Positions 34,764 to 47,896 of a DNA stretch of 64,000 bases are shown piece by piece (the stretch's first letter is position 1; each line of letters opens with the position of its first letter). The notes under the pieces were generated by a model. That model searched no databases. It saw only the letters and a program-made list of their open reading frames with translations, and was not told the origin of the DNA. Origin of the DNA: Acestrorhynchus altus (lineage: Eukaryota; Chordata; Actinopteri; Characiformes; Acestrorhynchidae); the NCBI GenBank assembly GCA_034509495.1, contig CM067521.1, forward strand, positions 109,868 to 173,867, given 5' to 3'. A program made the position numbers and the translations under genes.

Positions 34764-35256
34764 GTGAGTATCTACACCTTCCGTTTCCAGATTCTACGAA
34801 TGCTGCATGCCGGAGTAGACGTTAGTGTTTTGTCCATCGGATATCTGGTTACCTTCCCTCAGACTTGCCTATCTCTCCTACGTTTGTTGGTCAGACTTGA
34901 TCTCGTTCCTTCTGTTCCCTTGCTCTGCACCAGCGGGTGATGACCAAGCCCCTCCTGACCGTTCACCCTGCATGCATACCCATTCAAGCGCTCAACAATT
35001 CAGGCACTTATCTGGAAGCCCCCTCGCCTTTTGTCTGAGACCCTGAGCAATGTCCCTAGTTTTGTTTGGGTAGTTGTCTGCTAAAGCGTCTTCTCTGTGC
35101 CTGGATTTCAACTTCTCTTCCATGATTCTATGAAAGATCTCATTTCCAAAATCACTTCCAGCTATCTCCAACATACTAACTCACTTTGGCATTAGTGTGC
35201 CACCTGCAGTGCTAACCTAGAATCGCTAATGTTGCTTACAACCTTATAAGTTTCAG

Positions 35257-35818
35257 ACTGTGTTTCTGCTACAGTTTCAGTAACTACACTGTTACTGATC
35301 TTTAATACCGGCTACCGGACTGTGTTTCTGATAGTTTCAGTAACTACACTGCGGCCGATCTTTAATACCGGCTACCGGACTGTGTTTCTGATACAGTTTC
35401 AGTAACTACACTGCTGCTGATCTTTAATTCCGGCTACCGGACTGTGTTTCTGATACAGTTTCAGTAACTACACTGCTGCTGATCTTTAATACCGGCTACC
35501 GGACTGTGTCTCTGATACGGTTTCAGTAACTACACTGTTGCCGATCTTTAATACCGGCTACCGGACTGTGTTTCTGATACAGTTTCAGTAACTACACTGT
35601 TTAATACCGGCTACCGGACTGTGTTTCAGTAACTACACTGCTGCCGGTCTTTAATACCGGCTACCGGACTGTGTTTCTGATAGTTTCAGTAACTACACTG
35701 CTGCCGATCTTTAATACCGGCTACCGGACTGTGTTTCTGATACACTTTCAGTAACTACACTGCTGCCGATCTTTAATACCGGCTACCGGACTGTGTTTCT
35801 GATACAGTTTCAGTAAGT
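35257..35818. repeat. 60-62-bp minisatellite
   Basis: About nine to ten copies of a unit that contains actgtgtttctgatacagtt, tcagtaactacactgctgc and gatctttaataccggctacc. Individual copies carry short internal deletions. Neighbour copies differ by only a few bases, which suggests recent expansion. Confidence 0.95.
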
Positions 35819-35819
35819 A

Positions 35820-38334
35820 AATATTAAGGAGCTTGTTTTTGTCTTTCTTTCTTTATTCTGTTCTGATGAAGTCTCATCCTTTGTAGCTGGTCTTTTCTAG
35901 TAGATGCACCTGAATCAAATTTCCTTATTCTTCAATTATTCCAATAAAAGTTTAGTGATTGAAGGAGTAGTTGGAAATGTTTCCATGAAAGCATAATTAG
36001 GCTTCTACAGTGCATTTCTGAACTGCGTCAAATCTGATGGTGGCAGCATATAAGTCAGTGCTCAGTGAGTCAGCTGTATTGCCTCCTCAGTGACAGATGG
36101 ATTAAACCCCATCGATTTCAGTCGAGATTAAATGTTAATACATTAAGATTAAGCATAATACATTAATGTCCGCTGCAGAACCATGAGCTTAGTGAGATGA
36201 GCTGCAAGCTTTTGCTCCCATTTTCACGAGTGCGTCATGTTAGACGGAACCTGTCAGAATATAAAGGTGCTTTAGTGTTGCTTGCAGTTGGTCACCCTCA
36301 AATGCTTTACCCAATTTGAGATGCTCCCTTTGCTTACCATCGTCACTCTGTTGGAGGAAGTGAAACTTCACATCCTGCGGTCAGCCGTGACTGGTGGTAT
36401 TAATTTTGGTCTTTTGTGAAACTGTTCACGCACTGTTTGCTGCAGCATCCTAGTCAACCCCTCCTTTGTTTCAGCCAGTCCACCTTTGCCAGCATTTCGC
36501 ACAGAGAACAAGGAAGCGGCTCCTCTACTTGGTATCTATGGAGACATCCTCAGAACCTTGAGGTGGGAAAGGAACATGCTGTACTGACGGTGGTGTTTGG
36601 GATCTGCACACAGCTGCAAGAGGATTAATGTCGCCCTGGGTAGAGGAGCTCAGACCTCAGTGCAGTGCTGTTTAACCTCATGGGCCACAGGGTTATTTAG
36701 AGGGATGTTTTTTGTAGTTTCACATACTTTTACTCACCAAATATTCGAGTATTTATTGGACATGGTCACACGTACAGTGTAGTTATTTTCTGAGCTGGAT
36801 TACTCGCTGATATGTACTTCAAAGCCACCAGTGTAGTTCTTGCAGTTTGTCCATAGGTCACTCTGACCTTCAGTCGTAAAGCCTAGAATCGGCTTGGTTT
36901 CTCAGGTTGGAAGAGCTGAACTAAAGCTCATAGCTCTCCACAGCAACTCCATGGTAAACATACTGTTTAGGACAATGTGTGTACAACTCGCCCTACTTGC
37001 ACACACCCACTTTTGTGTGGGGGAACAAAAAAAAGCACTGTAGTCGTGCACTTGGAGCTCAGCTCTGTCAAGAAGTGGGATGGAGATATTCGGCACTAAA
37101 TGAACAGTGAGTTATTGAAATTGATGTGTGGAAGCAGGAACGATCAGTAAGCCTAAGAATCTGTGCTAATTTGGTGAGCCAAGTTGTGCTGGGTAGAGAA
37201 TCTCCCAAACACCAGGCAGGTCTGATGCAGTGTTGCCAGTGGCCAGTACCCACCAAAAGATCTCCAAGGTAAGACGGCCAGCGAAGCAGAGACAGGATGA
37301 TGGCACTCAAGACTTATTGATCTGCAAACCCCGGCGGTCCCACCAACCAACTCGCACGTCTTACAGGATCTACTGTAATGTTGATGCCAGATACCACAGG
37401 ATTCCACAGACGTTCTGTGGGGACCATGCCTCAGAGCTGTAGGAAAACCTATATAATATGAAGCAGGTGGTTACAATGTTATGGCTTATTGAGAAGAGTC
37501 AGGGTCAAACCTAAAGGCTCATTCAGTGTGGACACAAGGCAGTGGTGTTTGGCAGAGTAACCCACAACATCCATCTCCAGAGACCTGGAATACGGGACGT
37601 TAAGTGGGCTATTTTGGTCCGAGAAGCCCTCCGATTAGTGTCTTTGAAAGACCATGTGCGTGCAGTGCCCCATGATTCCACTGTTGGTCTGGACTGGTGC
37701 TGCCCTGGCCCCTAAAAATAGTCACCAAGCACATTCCCTTCATGGTGGGAGGCGAGGCCCTGCTCCACCCTTTGTTAGATTAGTACTGAGCCCAGGTCGC
37801 GATGGGGGTGGGGGTCCAATAACTTAAGCAAGCTTAAAGATGTCATTTAGGAAAATAATTTTTTACAGAATGTTTTCTGATGAGAAAGAAATGTTGTGTA
37901 GTCAGAAAATACCCATAAGGGTGGCCAGACTGAGGCCGTTGTTCACAAAGGGGTGGCACAGAAACTGATGTGCTGTGGAAGAAGTTGATTGATCAAAGTC
38001 CTGTCCTACCTCCTACCTCTCTGAAGTTGCGAGCGGGGTGGGGCCAAGGCCGGAGAGTAGTACGCATGCGCACATCGAACGATAATGTCCACCTCCGCAG
38101 CGACACTAACAGAGACCGGCCAGTGTTTGACATAACCATGGTGTAATCAGCTTGTGGAGGTGGATTGATGTAAATGGGGTAGATCGGTGTCACTGTAGAC
38201 TTCTGTTCTATCAGTCGTGTGAAATCTGCTTTTGAAATACTTTGACGTTTGTTTTTGAGAATTTTCTTGGACAGACTTTCTACTGGAGCTTTGGTCTCTC
38301 ACGGCACTAAGCACCTGTATGCAAATCCAATCTA
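35820..38334. other. Intergenic, transposon scraps only
   Basis: No coding exon was found. At 37180-37490 there is a scrap ending in 'gtggttacaatgttatggct', related to the family A terminus. At 38063-38072 the palindrome-like CGCATGCGCA resembles an NRF1 site in a GC-richer stretch (38020-38130), a possible but unproven promoter. Confidence 0.45.
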
Positions 38335-38700
38335 TCACATCTAAGAATCCAATCCAGGACTACGTGTGAAAGTGGCCCTTCCACCCAGCCCTGAAAAAAT
38401 CAGATCGGATCACATTAAGGCCGAAAATGGAATTTTCAGTCTGGTCATGTGAACACAGCACCCGTTTGGACTGTTTGACTGTTCTGTTTTCCTAACTAAC
38501 AGCTCTAAGCACATGAAATCTGATCTGACCCTTCATTCAAGTCTCTGATAAATACCCAAATGAGCACAAATGAAAGTGGTTCAAATCTGAAAATGTTTGA
38601 AAAAAGCGGATTTGATGAATCGATCAGATCATTAATGCCAAAAAGGTCTGATTCGAGTCTCTTCAGTCTGGTAAAGTGGACCAGCTCCATCTATCTCAGG
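38335..38700. mobile_element. Palindromic short element (MITE-like)
   Basis: Contains 'aatcagatcggatcacatta' and, inverted further on, words such as 'gatcattaatgcc' and 'tctgattcgagtc'. 'tcagtctggtcatgtgaac' and 'tcagtctggtaaagtgga' form the matching outer parts. No coding capacity. The type resembles known fish foldback elements; family name unknown. Confidence 0.5.
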
Positions 38701-40384
38701 ACTTTCTCCTGCTCTTTCTAGCTGAAAACACTGACTGTGTGTTGGGACCCTGAGAGAGCAGCCAGGATGGGTTTTAAACGCTGGTGCTGACTGTCGGTGA
38801 CCGTGGCCATATCTGTTTGGAAGCTGCCCGTTTTCTCTCTCCAGGAGTGGCTTTCAGAGCTCTGTGTAAAGCACTGCAGTCATTGTGTGAAACCACGCTT
38901 CATCTGCAGCATTATCTGAAGCTGATAAGTCTCTGACTCTGGAGATAATGTATTTTCAAATGGATGATGAACTCTCATGGCTTCAGAGGAAAGCTCTTAC
39001 GGCGAGGTGTGCGGAGGCGAGTTACTGTAGATATGGCGAGAAGGTCTCATAAGCAGCTTGACAACGCAGCTCTGTTTATAGTTCGGCCGTTCGGCTCATT
39101 GATCTGCAGCTCATTGATCGTTACTATTCAATGGAACAATGGAACTGTTAGTCTGGAGCACTTCATACATGATTCTATGGTCACCGTGTCTAATGCCAGG
39201 TGTGGACTGGAGGGGTATAAAGTGTTCTCTGGAATGATGGAGCGCCATCAGTACTTTTGAGAGGGATGAACTGGTTTTTATGACTCGTTTTTTATGGTTA
39301 TTGTATTTCAGAGATATTTTAAGGTCACTGTAAAAGAAGGTGTTTTGCTAAACTGATCAATGAACTACAAACACAACTCGTGACCAGGATGCACTTTAAG
39401 CCCTGAACAGTCCAGGGTCTCCTCACGGTCACTTCACAGCTTCGTAAAATTGACCAGATAGATAAAATGTGTGTTACAAACGCACACGTCTGGACCTTAT
39501 CAGAGTTCTTCTGTGAGCTGAGCCCAAACGGCTTCTTGAAACACTGAATTATCTGAACTGAAATGTCCATGACTTTTATAAGTTGACACATTGAAACCAA
39601 TTACGATTGTTCCTGAGCTGTAAATGTAAACCAAGATCCATTCAGGGACCCTTATGAAGAATATGTGGAGTTTGAGTGGGTGCCCCCCCCATGTGGCGGT
39701 GGAGCTTAATGACAAGCAAGCCAGTTAGAATAAGTCACAGTAAATATCGACTTATTATACAACAAATTGATGCCACATCTGTTTATATCTGAGTCAGTCT
39801 GAGACGAGCTCGAGTCTGTCGTGTAGGAAACGAGTGCAGTGGTTTCTTCCATACACAGAGCAGAGTGATCCCCATCTCCTGCCCCAGGGGTTAGTTAACC
39901 ATGGATAAACTGAAGTTCTACCACAGTAGTCTGGAATACAGTAGTCTGCTGTAGACTAGTGCTGCTGCTGCTGCTGCAGTCTTTTGCTTCCCTTCTTCAA
40001 GAGATAAGAGTATTTATAGCCTGTGTGTCGCACAATGTATTTACAATTGATCATCCCCTAAAGGTAGTTATGGTGACGGGACTAGTTGCTCTGGAAACCA
40101 ATCAGACCAGTCACCTCCGTTCAGAGTCACCACCCACTGCTGCGTAATAGATGAAAAATCCCCTCTAATGGTTGAAGTTATTGATGCAGCAAAAGTGTTA
40201 TGTCATTGTTCATTTATTACTTATTAATTTATTACATCAATAAAGAATAAGAATGAGGTTATAGATACACTATAAACTACATGACTCTTCACTGCCATAG
40301 TTATTGAGGGTTTCATCATAGAAGCCTTTCAGCTCACAAAACAGCTCACATTCACTGGTTTCCATCTGAATTAAATCTGTGCTG
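38701..40384. other. Intergenic, no gene seen
   Basis: No exon or RNA gene was recognised. A scrap at 39195-39260 ('tgtggactggaggggtataa', then tgttctctggaatgatgg) matches the Tc1 transposase-coding region also present at 51640-51740. A short CTG run is at 39959-39977. Confidence 0.5.
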
Positions 40385-40390
40385 GTGGGG

Positions 40391-40776
40391 CTGATGATCA
40401 ACCCGCATACAGACTCTGACTGATCAGAGAGAGGGGGCGGGGCTGATGATCAACCCGCATACAGACTCTGACTGATCAGAGAGGGGGCGGGGCTGATGAT
40501 CAACCCGCATACAGACTCTGACTGATCAGAGAGAGGGGGCGGGGCTGATGATCAACCTGCATACAGACTCTGACTGATCAGAGAGAGAGAGAGAGAGAGA
40601 GGGGGCGGGGCTGATGATCAACCCGCATACAGACTCTGACTGATCAGAGAGAGAGAGAGAGAGGGGGCGGGGCTGATGATCAACCCTCATACAGACTCTG
40701 ACTGATCAGAGAGAGGGGGCGGGGCTGATGATCAACCCTCATACAGACTCTGACTGATCAGAGAGAGGGGGCGGGG
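40391..40776 (-). repeat. GC-box repeat, locus 3 (7 units)
   Basis: Seven head-to-tail units start at 40391, 40443, 40493, 40545, 40611, 40673 and 40725. Each has gggggcggggctgatgatca and 'agactctgactgatcagaga'. Length differences (50-66 bp) come from GA expansion. On the minus strand each unit carries CCCCGCCCCC, a GC box of Sp1 type. The array lies about 1 kb upstream of the first camk1 coding exon. Confidence 0.95.
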
Positions 40777-41637
40777 CTGATATCACTGCCCCCGATATTG
40801 AAGGGAGGGTGTTTGAGCAAAGATAGTGTTCAAATTTCATAATTCCTCAAACAAATGCACAAAGTTCAGAAAGTTATTTTAAGTGTCTTTGGAAATCTAA
40901 TCTTTACAAAATTCATCAAAATTTTCCTTTTCAGCTAAAAATGTTCTCAAAACATTTTCAGTGACGTAAATGATCAAAATATGGTCAAATTCATAGAAAT
41001 ATTTAAATTGTTAATATTTACATCTCAAATGAAGACCAGTGTGATTCTGATCTGAAAATAATGATCTGCTATGTGACCGTCTGCTTCAAATACGTTTAAA
41101 AACATAGGCGACAAGATTGGCCTTGAAGTCGTGAGGTTACATCGTTTGTTGTTGTTGGAAAAGCCTTTAATGGTGTAGAATATTTATACTCTTCTTCAAA
41201 CTCAACGTTACAGAAAGGTCCTTATTTCTGGGACTCTAAGCTCTTTAGGAAGCTGTGTTTATTTCTGAGAGCCGTTTGGTTTGGTATGAGGATTGACGTC
41301 CGAGTCTCTTCACATCCAGCATGTATCTGCTTACCTTTCCAGAGAACAAGTTCTCCTGCATTCTCTTAGCACCTGAAGCTGATGTTTAGCTTTTGTGGCA
41401 GACTCCAGCTTCCATGGAACAGCTGTTTGTTTTTTTGGGCAGGTTGAGGTTTCACAATCAGACCTGCGGCTCATTCTCCCGAATGTATGACCGACCGTTC
41501 AGGAAGCTTTAGTGAGGTCAGGATGTTCTTCACACGGCTTTTTTCAGCAGATTTGCTCAAAAATTCCTGAAGCTTTAACACAGCCCCGATTCCGATACTT
41601 TCAATATTACATTAACCTATTTAAAACCAGGCCACCA

Positions 41638-41640
<3 letters not shown>

Positions 41641-41675
<35 letters not shown>

Positions 41676-41692
41676 GCGTGTGCGCGCGCATG
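41641..41692. repeat. GT/GC microsatellite
   Basis: (GT)n followed by mixed gtgc repeats, in the intron just before the camk1 exon at 41743. Confidence 0.95.
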
Positions 41693-41742
41693 CATTTGTA
41701 CTTTCTCGCTCATGTGAGTGAACTCTGCTTTTTCTCTGCCAG

Positions 41743-44700
41743 CTTTACGATATTCGATCGTCACAAAATGCCCCTGGGAGAGGACGGACACTCTTGGAAA
41801 AAGAAGACGTCTGACATCAAGGAGATCTATGACTTCAAGGATGTTTTGGGAACGTGAGTGACATCGTAATACTGGTGATTAATGTGAGTCAGTGGTTCTG
41901 AACCCTGGTCCTGAAGTACCACGGGCAGTGGGGTTCCAGGACTGGGATTGAGAACCACTTTTGTAAGTGAATGGCCTTAATGGTCTACTGTGGTCCCTCC
42001 TGTGGTGAGGGGAGCAGGTTTTGAGTGTTTCCGTTCCACAGGGTCCTTCAGGAGTGTGCTCAGCTATGGGAACCTCAGCTTGTCATTTCATTTGGAATGT
42101 CCTGCAGCGTCATCACCTGACCAGCCGTGCTTGGCGTTCGCCACGTTCTTTAGCTGCTCCTCTACTTTCTAAAGTAACTGATGAATGACCTGCAGCCGTG
42201 TATCCGTCTGTGTAATGTAGGAATAGATGTGAAATGATGGACGTATAACAGGTTCATGTACTGTTCTCCTCGTGATGAGCGTCAGCCGTTTATCCCCCCT
42301 GAGACGCCGTGACGGGCGGGTGACCTTACAGTCGGCTTCCCGTGCAGGGATAAACCGGTACTCGCTGCTCCCTGCACACTTTCCCGTTCCCTTCAAATTG
42401 AGCATTTAGAACTTCCACTTCACAGGGAGCTACTGGAGCAGATAAAAATAGTGGGTGTGGCCTTCAGCACTTCTCGTCATTAAGAGTGAAACCCTTTTTG
42501 TCAGCAGACTTTCTTCAACACAATCAGGAACAAAATATAATGATGGGTTTGTGGTTTTGATTCTGCTGTCAGTTCCCTTAAATCACTTTTGGGTTCACGT
42601 CACGTAACCTGCCTGTGTTTTACTTCCTGCTGCAGGAGCCTCGGTTTAAACTGGACTTTAATGATGTTCCTCTGCTGCTTCTGAGGAAGAACACCAGCTC
42701 TGTACTTTCTCTTTCTCTCAGCAGATTTCACAGCCACTTCCACTTTAATGGCAGCCATATGTGGCCAATCTGGTGACACTGTCCCGGTCAGCATGTGAAT
42801 GGTTGAGATGACCTCTGGTCATTGGTTGGATGTGTGGAATTTGTTCAGGCCTCTTTTCCCAAGCTAGGCTTCCACAGTAGTGCCTCTGAAGGCCTCTGCG
42901 AGTTCTCAGATAGCAGTCAGAAGGTCCTGAGAGAGCAAGTAATTGTCAGTGGCACCTAACCCTTAAAATATGTGCCAATGAGGGTTCTTTTGAGGGACTC
43001 CGTAGAAGAACCACTTTGGTTCCCTGAAGTTTTTTCTGTGGATGTTTTTGAACATCAGATCTTCACTTTAACTGGAATTTAAGTACAACTGAAGAATTTA
43101 TAAACCTAGTTCATAGAAATATCATTTTCTTTTACAGTGGTGTGAGAAAGTGTTGGCCCCCTTCCTGACTTCCTGTTTTTTTAACCTGTTTGTCGCACTG
43201 AAGTCAGACAACACAAACACAGAATGCACTTTGTAAATGGAGGTGTTTATTATTAGGAAAGTGCATTTTAATGGTCAAATTTCGTTTTTTTGTTTTTTTT
43301 TGCTGTAAGTCATATTCAGTGGTGGTGGTGTCTCTGGCGGCTGTGGTGTAAAGAAATCCATTTACACTAATTTACACCATTTACACAATAAAGACCTGAC
43401 ATATGGTCAGTATCTGGTATTCAGTGTTCCACCAAATGTTTCCTTTGGCACAGTACACAGTGAAACAGTACAACCGGAGTGTCACTCTGACCTCAGACCA
43501 CTAGTGGTTTTGCACCAATGACTGAACACCTTTATCTTATTGGCGAACTTTGATTTACCCTTTGTTTTAAGTGTGAATTATTATTTTATACCAGCAACAC
43601 ACACTAACACACCACCACCATGTCAGTGTGACTGCAGTGCTGAGAATGACCCACCACCCACATCATATCTGCTCTGTGGTGGTCCTGTGGGGTCCTGATC
43701 ATTGAAGATCAGGGTAGGAGGAGGAGAATAAAGTCTGCAGAGAAACAGATGAACTACAGTCTGAATTATAGAACCACAAAGAGCTCCTGTGTGATCAGAG
43801 GAAGAACAAGGAGATGGTTTAGAAGGCACTGGTCTAATTTTAGCTTACATACACCAACCAGCCATTACATTACGGACATCAGTCAGCTCCTGCAGAGCCG
43901 TGTTCTTTGCTCTGTGGTCAGTTGTTGTGTTGGGCCTCTTGACCAGGATCAGCTAGGGAAGGATCACGGGCTCTCTGCATTGCTTAGCTAGGAGTTCACT
44001 GTGGGTTGGTTGTCTTGGCAACAAGAGCAGACATTTTCCATATGGACTATAACAGTTGCTATGGAAACAAAGTTTTTATTTTCTATTAATAATCTGGCTA
44101 GCGAGTGTGTGAGCGTTTGAGAGGGCTGGGTTTAATCCCGCTGAAATGATTTTATTAATCAGGATGTGGCGCACGCTGCAGCTGGCAGGGAACCCCCTCT
44201 TTGGCGCTGCTTTCTGTTTTTTGTGAGAGGACACTTACGGGTTCCTCCTTCACCTCCGTTTTTATGTTTTATGATTGAACAGCTGTAAACTGATCAGATA
44301 TTTGCAGATCTGTGGATTAAGTGGATCTGTGACCAACTAATTACAAATATGCACTGAATATGAATTAATATTGTAATAAAATAGGAGCACCTGCTTCTAA
44401 ACGTGGTCAGTCTGAATCTGTTGCTCGTTTGAAAGGGGAAACCGTGACACTCCAGCTCTGTCTTCTCAACGCTCCTGCAGATCAACAAAGGGAATTAAAT
44501 CAGTTTTTTGAATGAACTTGCTGAACTCAAATGTACGTTTACAGACTTTCTCCTGTTACAGAGGAGCTCAGTGTTAGGAGTCTCCCCCAAGGGCTCTTAC
44601 GGTGCAGCACAGCATACTTACCCAGACTGCTGCACATTGTGGTGGCTCACTGATGGTGTTATCTGTTGCAACACACCAACCACATGAACACCATCCACCA

Positions 44701-46231
44701 ACCATATTCCACTGAGCCATAGCATGAGGCACCACCCAAATCTGTCTTTAGGCTGCTGCTGAAGTCTGTGCCGGGTGACTCTAGTCTGCAGGGCTCAGAC
44801 TTGTTAGCGTATACTGGTCAGAGACTCGGTCTGACCGACTCTGAGAGTAATCTAGTAGCGTATACTGGTCAGAGACTCAGGCCGACCGACTCTGAGAGTA
44901 ATCTAGTAGCGTATACTGGTCAGAGACTCGGTCTGACTGACTCTAAGAGTAATCTAGTAGCGTATACTGGTCAGAGACTCAGGCCGACCGACTCTGAGAG
45001 TAATCTAGTAGTGTATACTGGTCAGAGACTCGGTCTGACCGACTCTGAGAGTAATCCAGTATGTTTATGTATTTCGGTGTAATCTCATACCTCTGCTTGC
45101 TGGTATTAATAACGGTGATCAGTGGTGGCTGACGTAGTGTTATGCTGCTTGGTGAGGGTCTTCCTGTGAAACGTCAGGCTCGTGATTAACAGTAGAGAAA
45201 GGCAGGTAAATTCTGTCTGATTTATTTTTAACTTCAGTGCAGAACTAAGACAGTAAACATTTCCCAGCTGATTGTGGTGCTCTTTTTTCTCCTCCTCCTC
45301 CTCCTCCACCACCACCATTCAGAACAATAGATAACTCAATGGTCCTTAACAGTGCGCTGAAGTTCCAGCTTTTCTTTTTTGGATTCATTTTAATGAGGAG
45401 CTCAATCCGTCTGCACATTCATTAAATTTCAAATGGAGCCTCTTATTCGTCCTACGGGCTGCTTTCATTACAGAGTGGGATTCATGACCGTCTGAACACG
45501 CTTCGCTCCTCTGGGAGAGCACCTTCAGAGAAAGGATGCTGTTTTGTAGGATCTCTTGCATTTCACTTAAAATGGAAAAAAGTATACTGATCAACCATAA
45601 CATTATAACCACCTGCTTGTTTCTTATTATCTATAGTATCAGCTCCACTAACCATACAGGAGCAATTGGTCAGGGCCCCCCAGGACCACCACAGAGCAGA
45701 TATTATGTGGGTGGTGGGTCGTTCTCAGCACTGCAGTCACACTGACATGGTGGTGGTGTGTTAGTGTGTGTTGCTGGTACGAGTGGATCAGACACAGCAG
45801 TGCTGCTGGAGTGTTTAAACACTGTGTCCACTCACTGTCCACTCTATCAGACACTCCTACCGAGTGTCTCCACCTTGCAGATGTAAAGTCAGAGACAGAA
45901 GCTCATCTGTTTCTGCACAGTTTGTGTTGGTTGTCCTCTAGTCCTTCATCAGTGTCCACAGGACGCTGCCCACAGGACGCTGTTGGCTGGACATTTCTGG
46001 TCAGTGGACTGTTCTCGGTCCAGCAGTGACACTGAGGGTTTTAAACACTCCAGCAGCACTGCTGTCTCTGATCCACTCGTACCAGCAACACACAACAGTT
46101 AATATTACTTACACCAATCATCCATGACATTTAAGACCTCTTTCTCATTGTCCATCCTATCAGCTGCTCTGATCACACAGGAGCTCTTTGTGGTTCTATA
46201 ATCACAGACTGTAGTTCATCTGTTTTGTTAT

Positions 46232-46274
<43 letters not shown>

Positions 46275-47839
46275 GGGCCCTGAAATGACTTTAAAATCAA
46301 TACAGTGTAAATCTGTTGCAGCTCTGTGTTGTGTTCCAGTTAAAGAACCTTTTTTTTTTGTTTATATTCAGTGGATGTGATTATTCTGGAATGTACCTAA
46401 ATAAGGGAAGTTGACTAATAGGCAGTAAAACCATTAAAAACAAACAAAAAAACATTCTTTAAAGTTGATTTATGTGGTGTGAAATATATATGAGAATGTG
46501 TTTGTGTCACTGTCAGTTACTGCACCATAAATGTGACGCAAAACATTAGAGAAAGAATCAGTTCTATATACACAGCTGTAGATGTTGGACATTTATGTTC
46601 CTTTATTATTTATGTTTATTTACTTATATTTATTTAAGGACACTGTTTCCCCATGACTGAATTTTATTTTGAGCATCTAAAAAATAAAAAAAAGCTCATC
46701 TTTGGTTCTTATGTGTTTACATTAAAGTGAAAATGACCACCTCCTTCTTTCTCCTCTCTCTGTCCACTCTATCAACTTCTCTGGTTATACAGGAGCTCTT
46801 TGTGGTTCTATAATTCTATGGTTCTCTTGTAGTTCATCAAAATAGGTTTAATTTTAAGGGATCTCTTGCAGTTCTGTCGCTCAGGTCAGGGGTGGAGGGC
46901 TCAGGCTAATGGCCTGTTGGGTTTGGCCGGATGGTCAGCAGAGATTTCCAGTTTGATTGTGATTTCCTCACTTCACCGGATAATTGGATTGTAGCTTCGT
47001 GTGTTGTCGTCATTATTGAACCTTTGTTATTGTAATAAAGTTGCACAGTAGCTGAAGCTGTAGCTCAGACTTCTGTAGACGTGAGGTGAGTTTAGCCTGG
47101 ACAGTCCAGCACTGGACTTTGTTGGTGGCTGTATTGTGGTGAAGGGCATCAGATTCTTCTTGTTAACAGGTTCAGTCATGGCTCATGAAGTATTGATCTG
47201 TTAACACAGTTAATAATGGATGTAGACCAGTGATATTAAGCAGTTATTAATGTGACTATATTGGAACAAAGTAGGTTAATAAACAAAACACAGCGGACTC
47301 TGGAGCTTTAGGATCTTTACTGTCTGATGAAGTGATTGGATTGCTGACCAATATGAGCACCAAAACAAATCGTCAAAACAGGAATAGGACAAATGATCTG
47401 TGGGAATGAAGCGCATGCTGCGTCTGTGGCCCATCGAGGGTCGTTGGATTAGACTGAAGGTTGGTTAGATGTGGTTAATTCTAACGGTGAGGCTTGTTGG
47501 TGCAGTTTTATGATGTTCTACTCTTTTAATTTCATAGGATTTTGAAAGTGTGTGTGTGGAATTAAATAATACATAGCGGCACCTTCCTGTGTTTACCAGG
47601 CTGCTAGACACCTGCTCCCCGTTCTCTTCCGCTCACACCTCCCCTTCCCTGTGGAGCTTCTTCACACACTATTTTAACCACCCATGTGCACGAACCCAGT
47701 CTACTGCAAGCACTCCATCTTAATGTTTACTGTCAACGTTCCTGACCGTACTGCTGCTCTCCGTCTCTCTGACCCCTGTTCTGTACACTGCTGGCATTTT
47801 AATACTGACCTTGGTAGGAGTGGACAATGAGGAAAACGA

Positions 47840-47896
<57 letters not shown>

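Noticed and set aside
40391..40776. CRISPR-like direct repeat array
   Set aside because: Units are contiguous with no unique spacers, in a vertebrate genome; it is a minisatellite.
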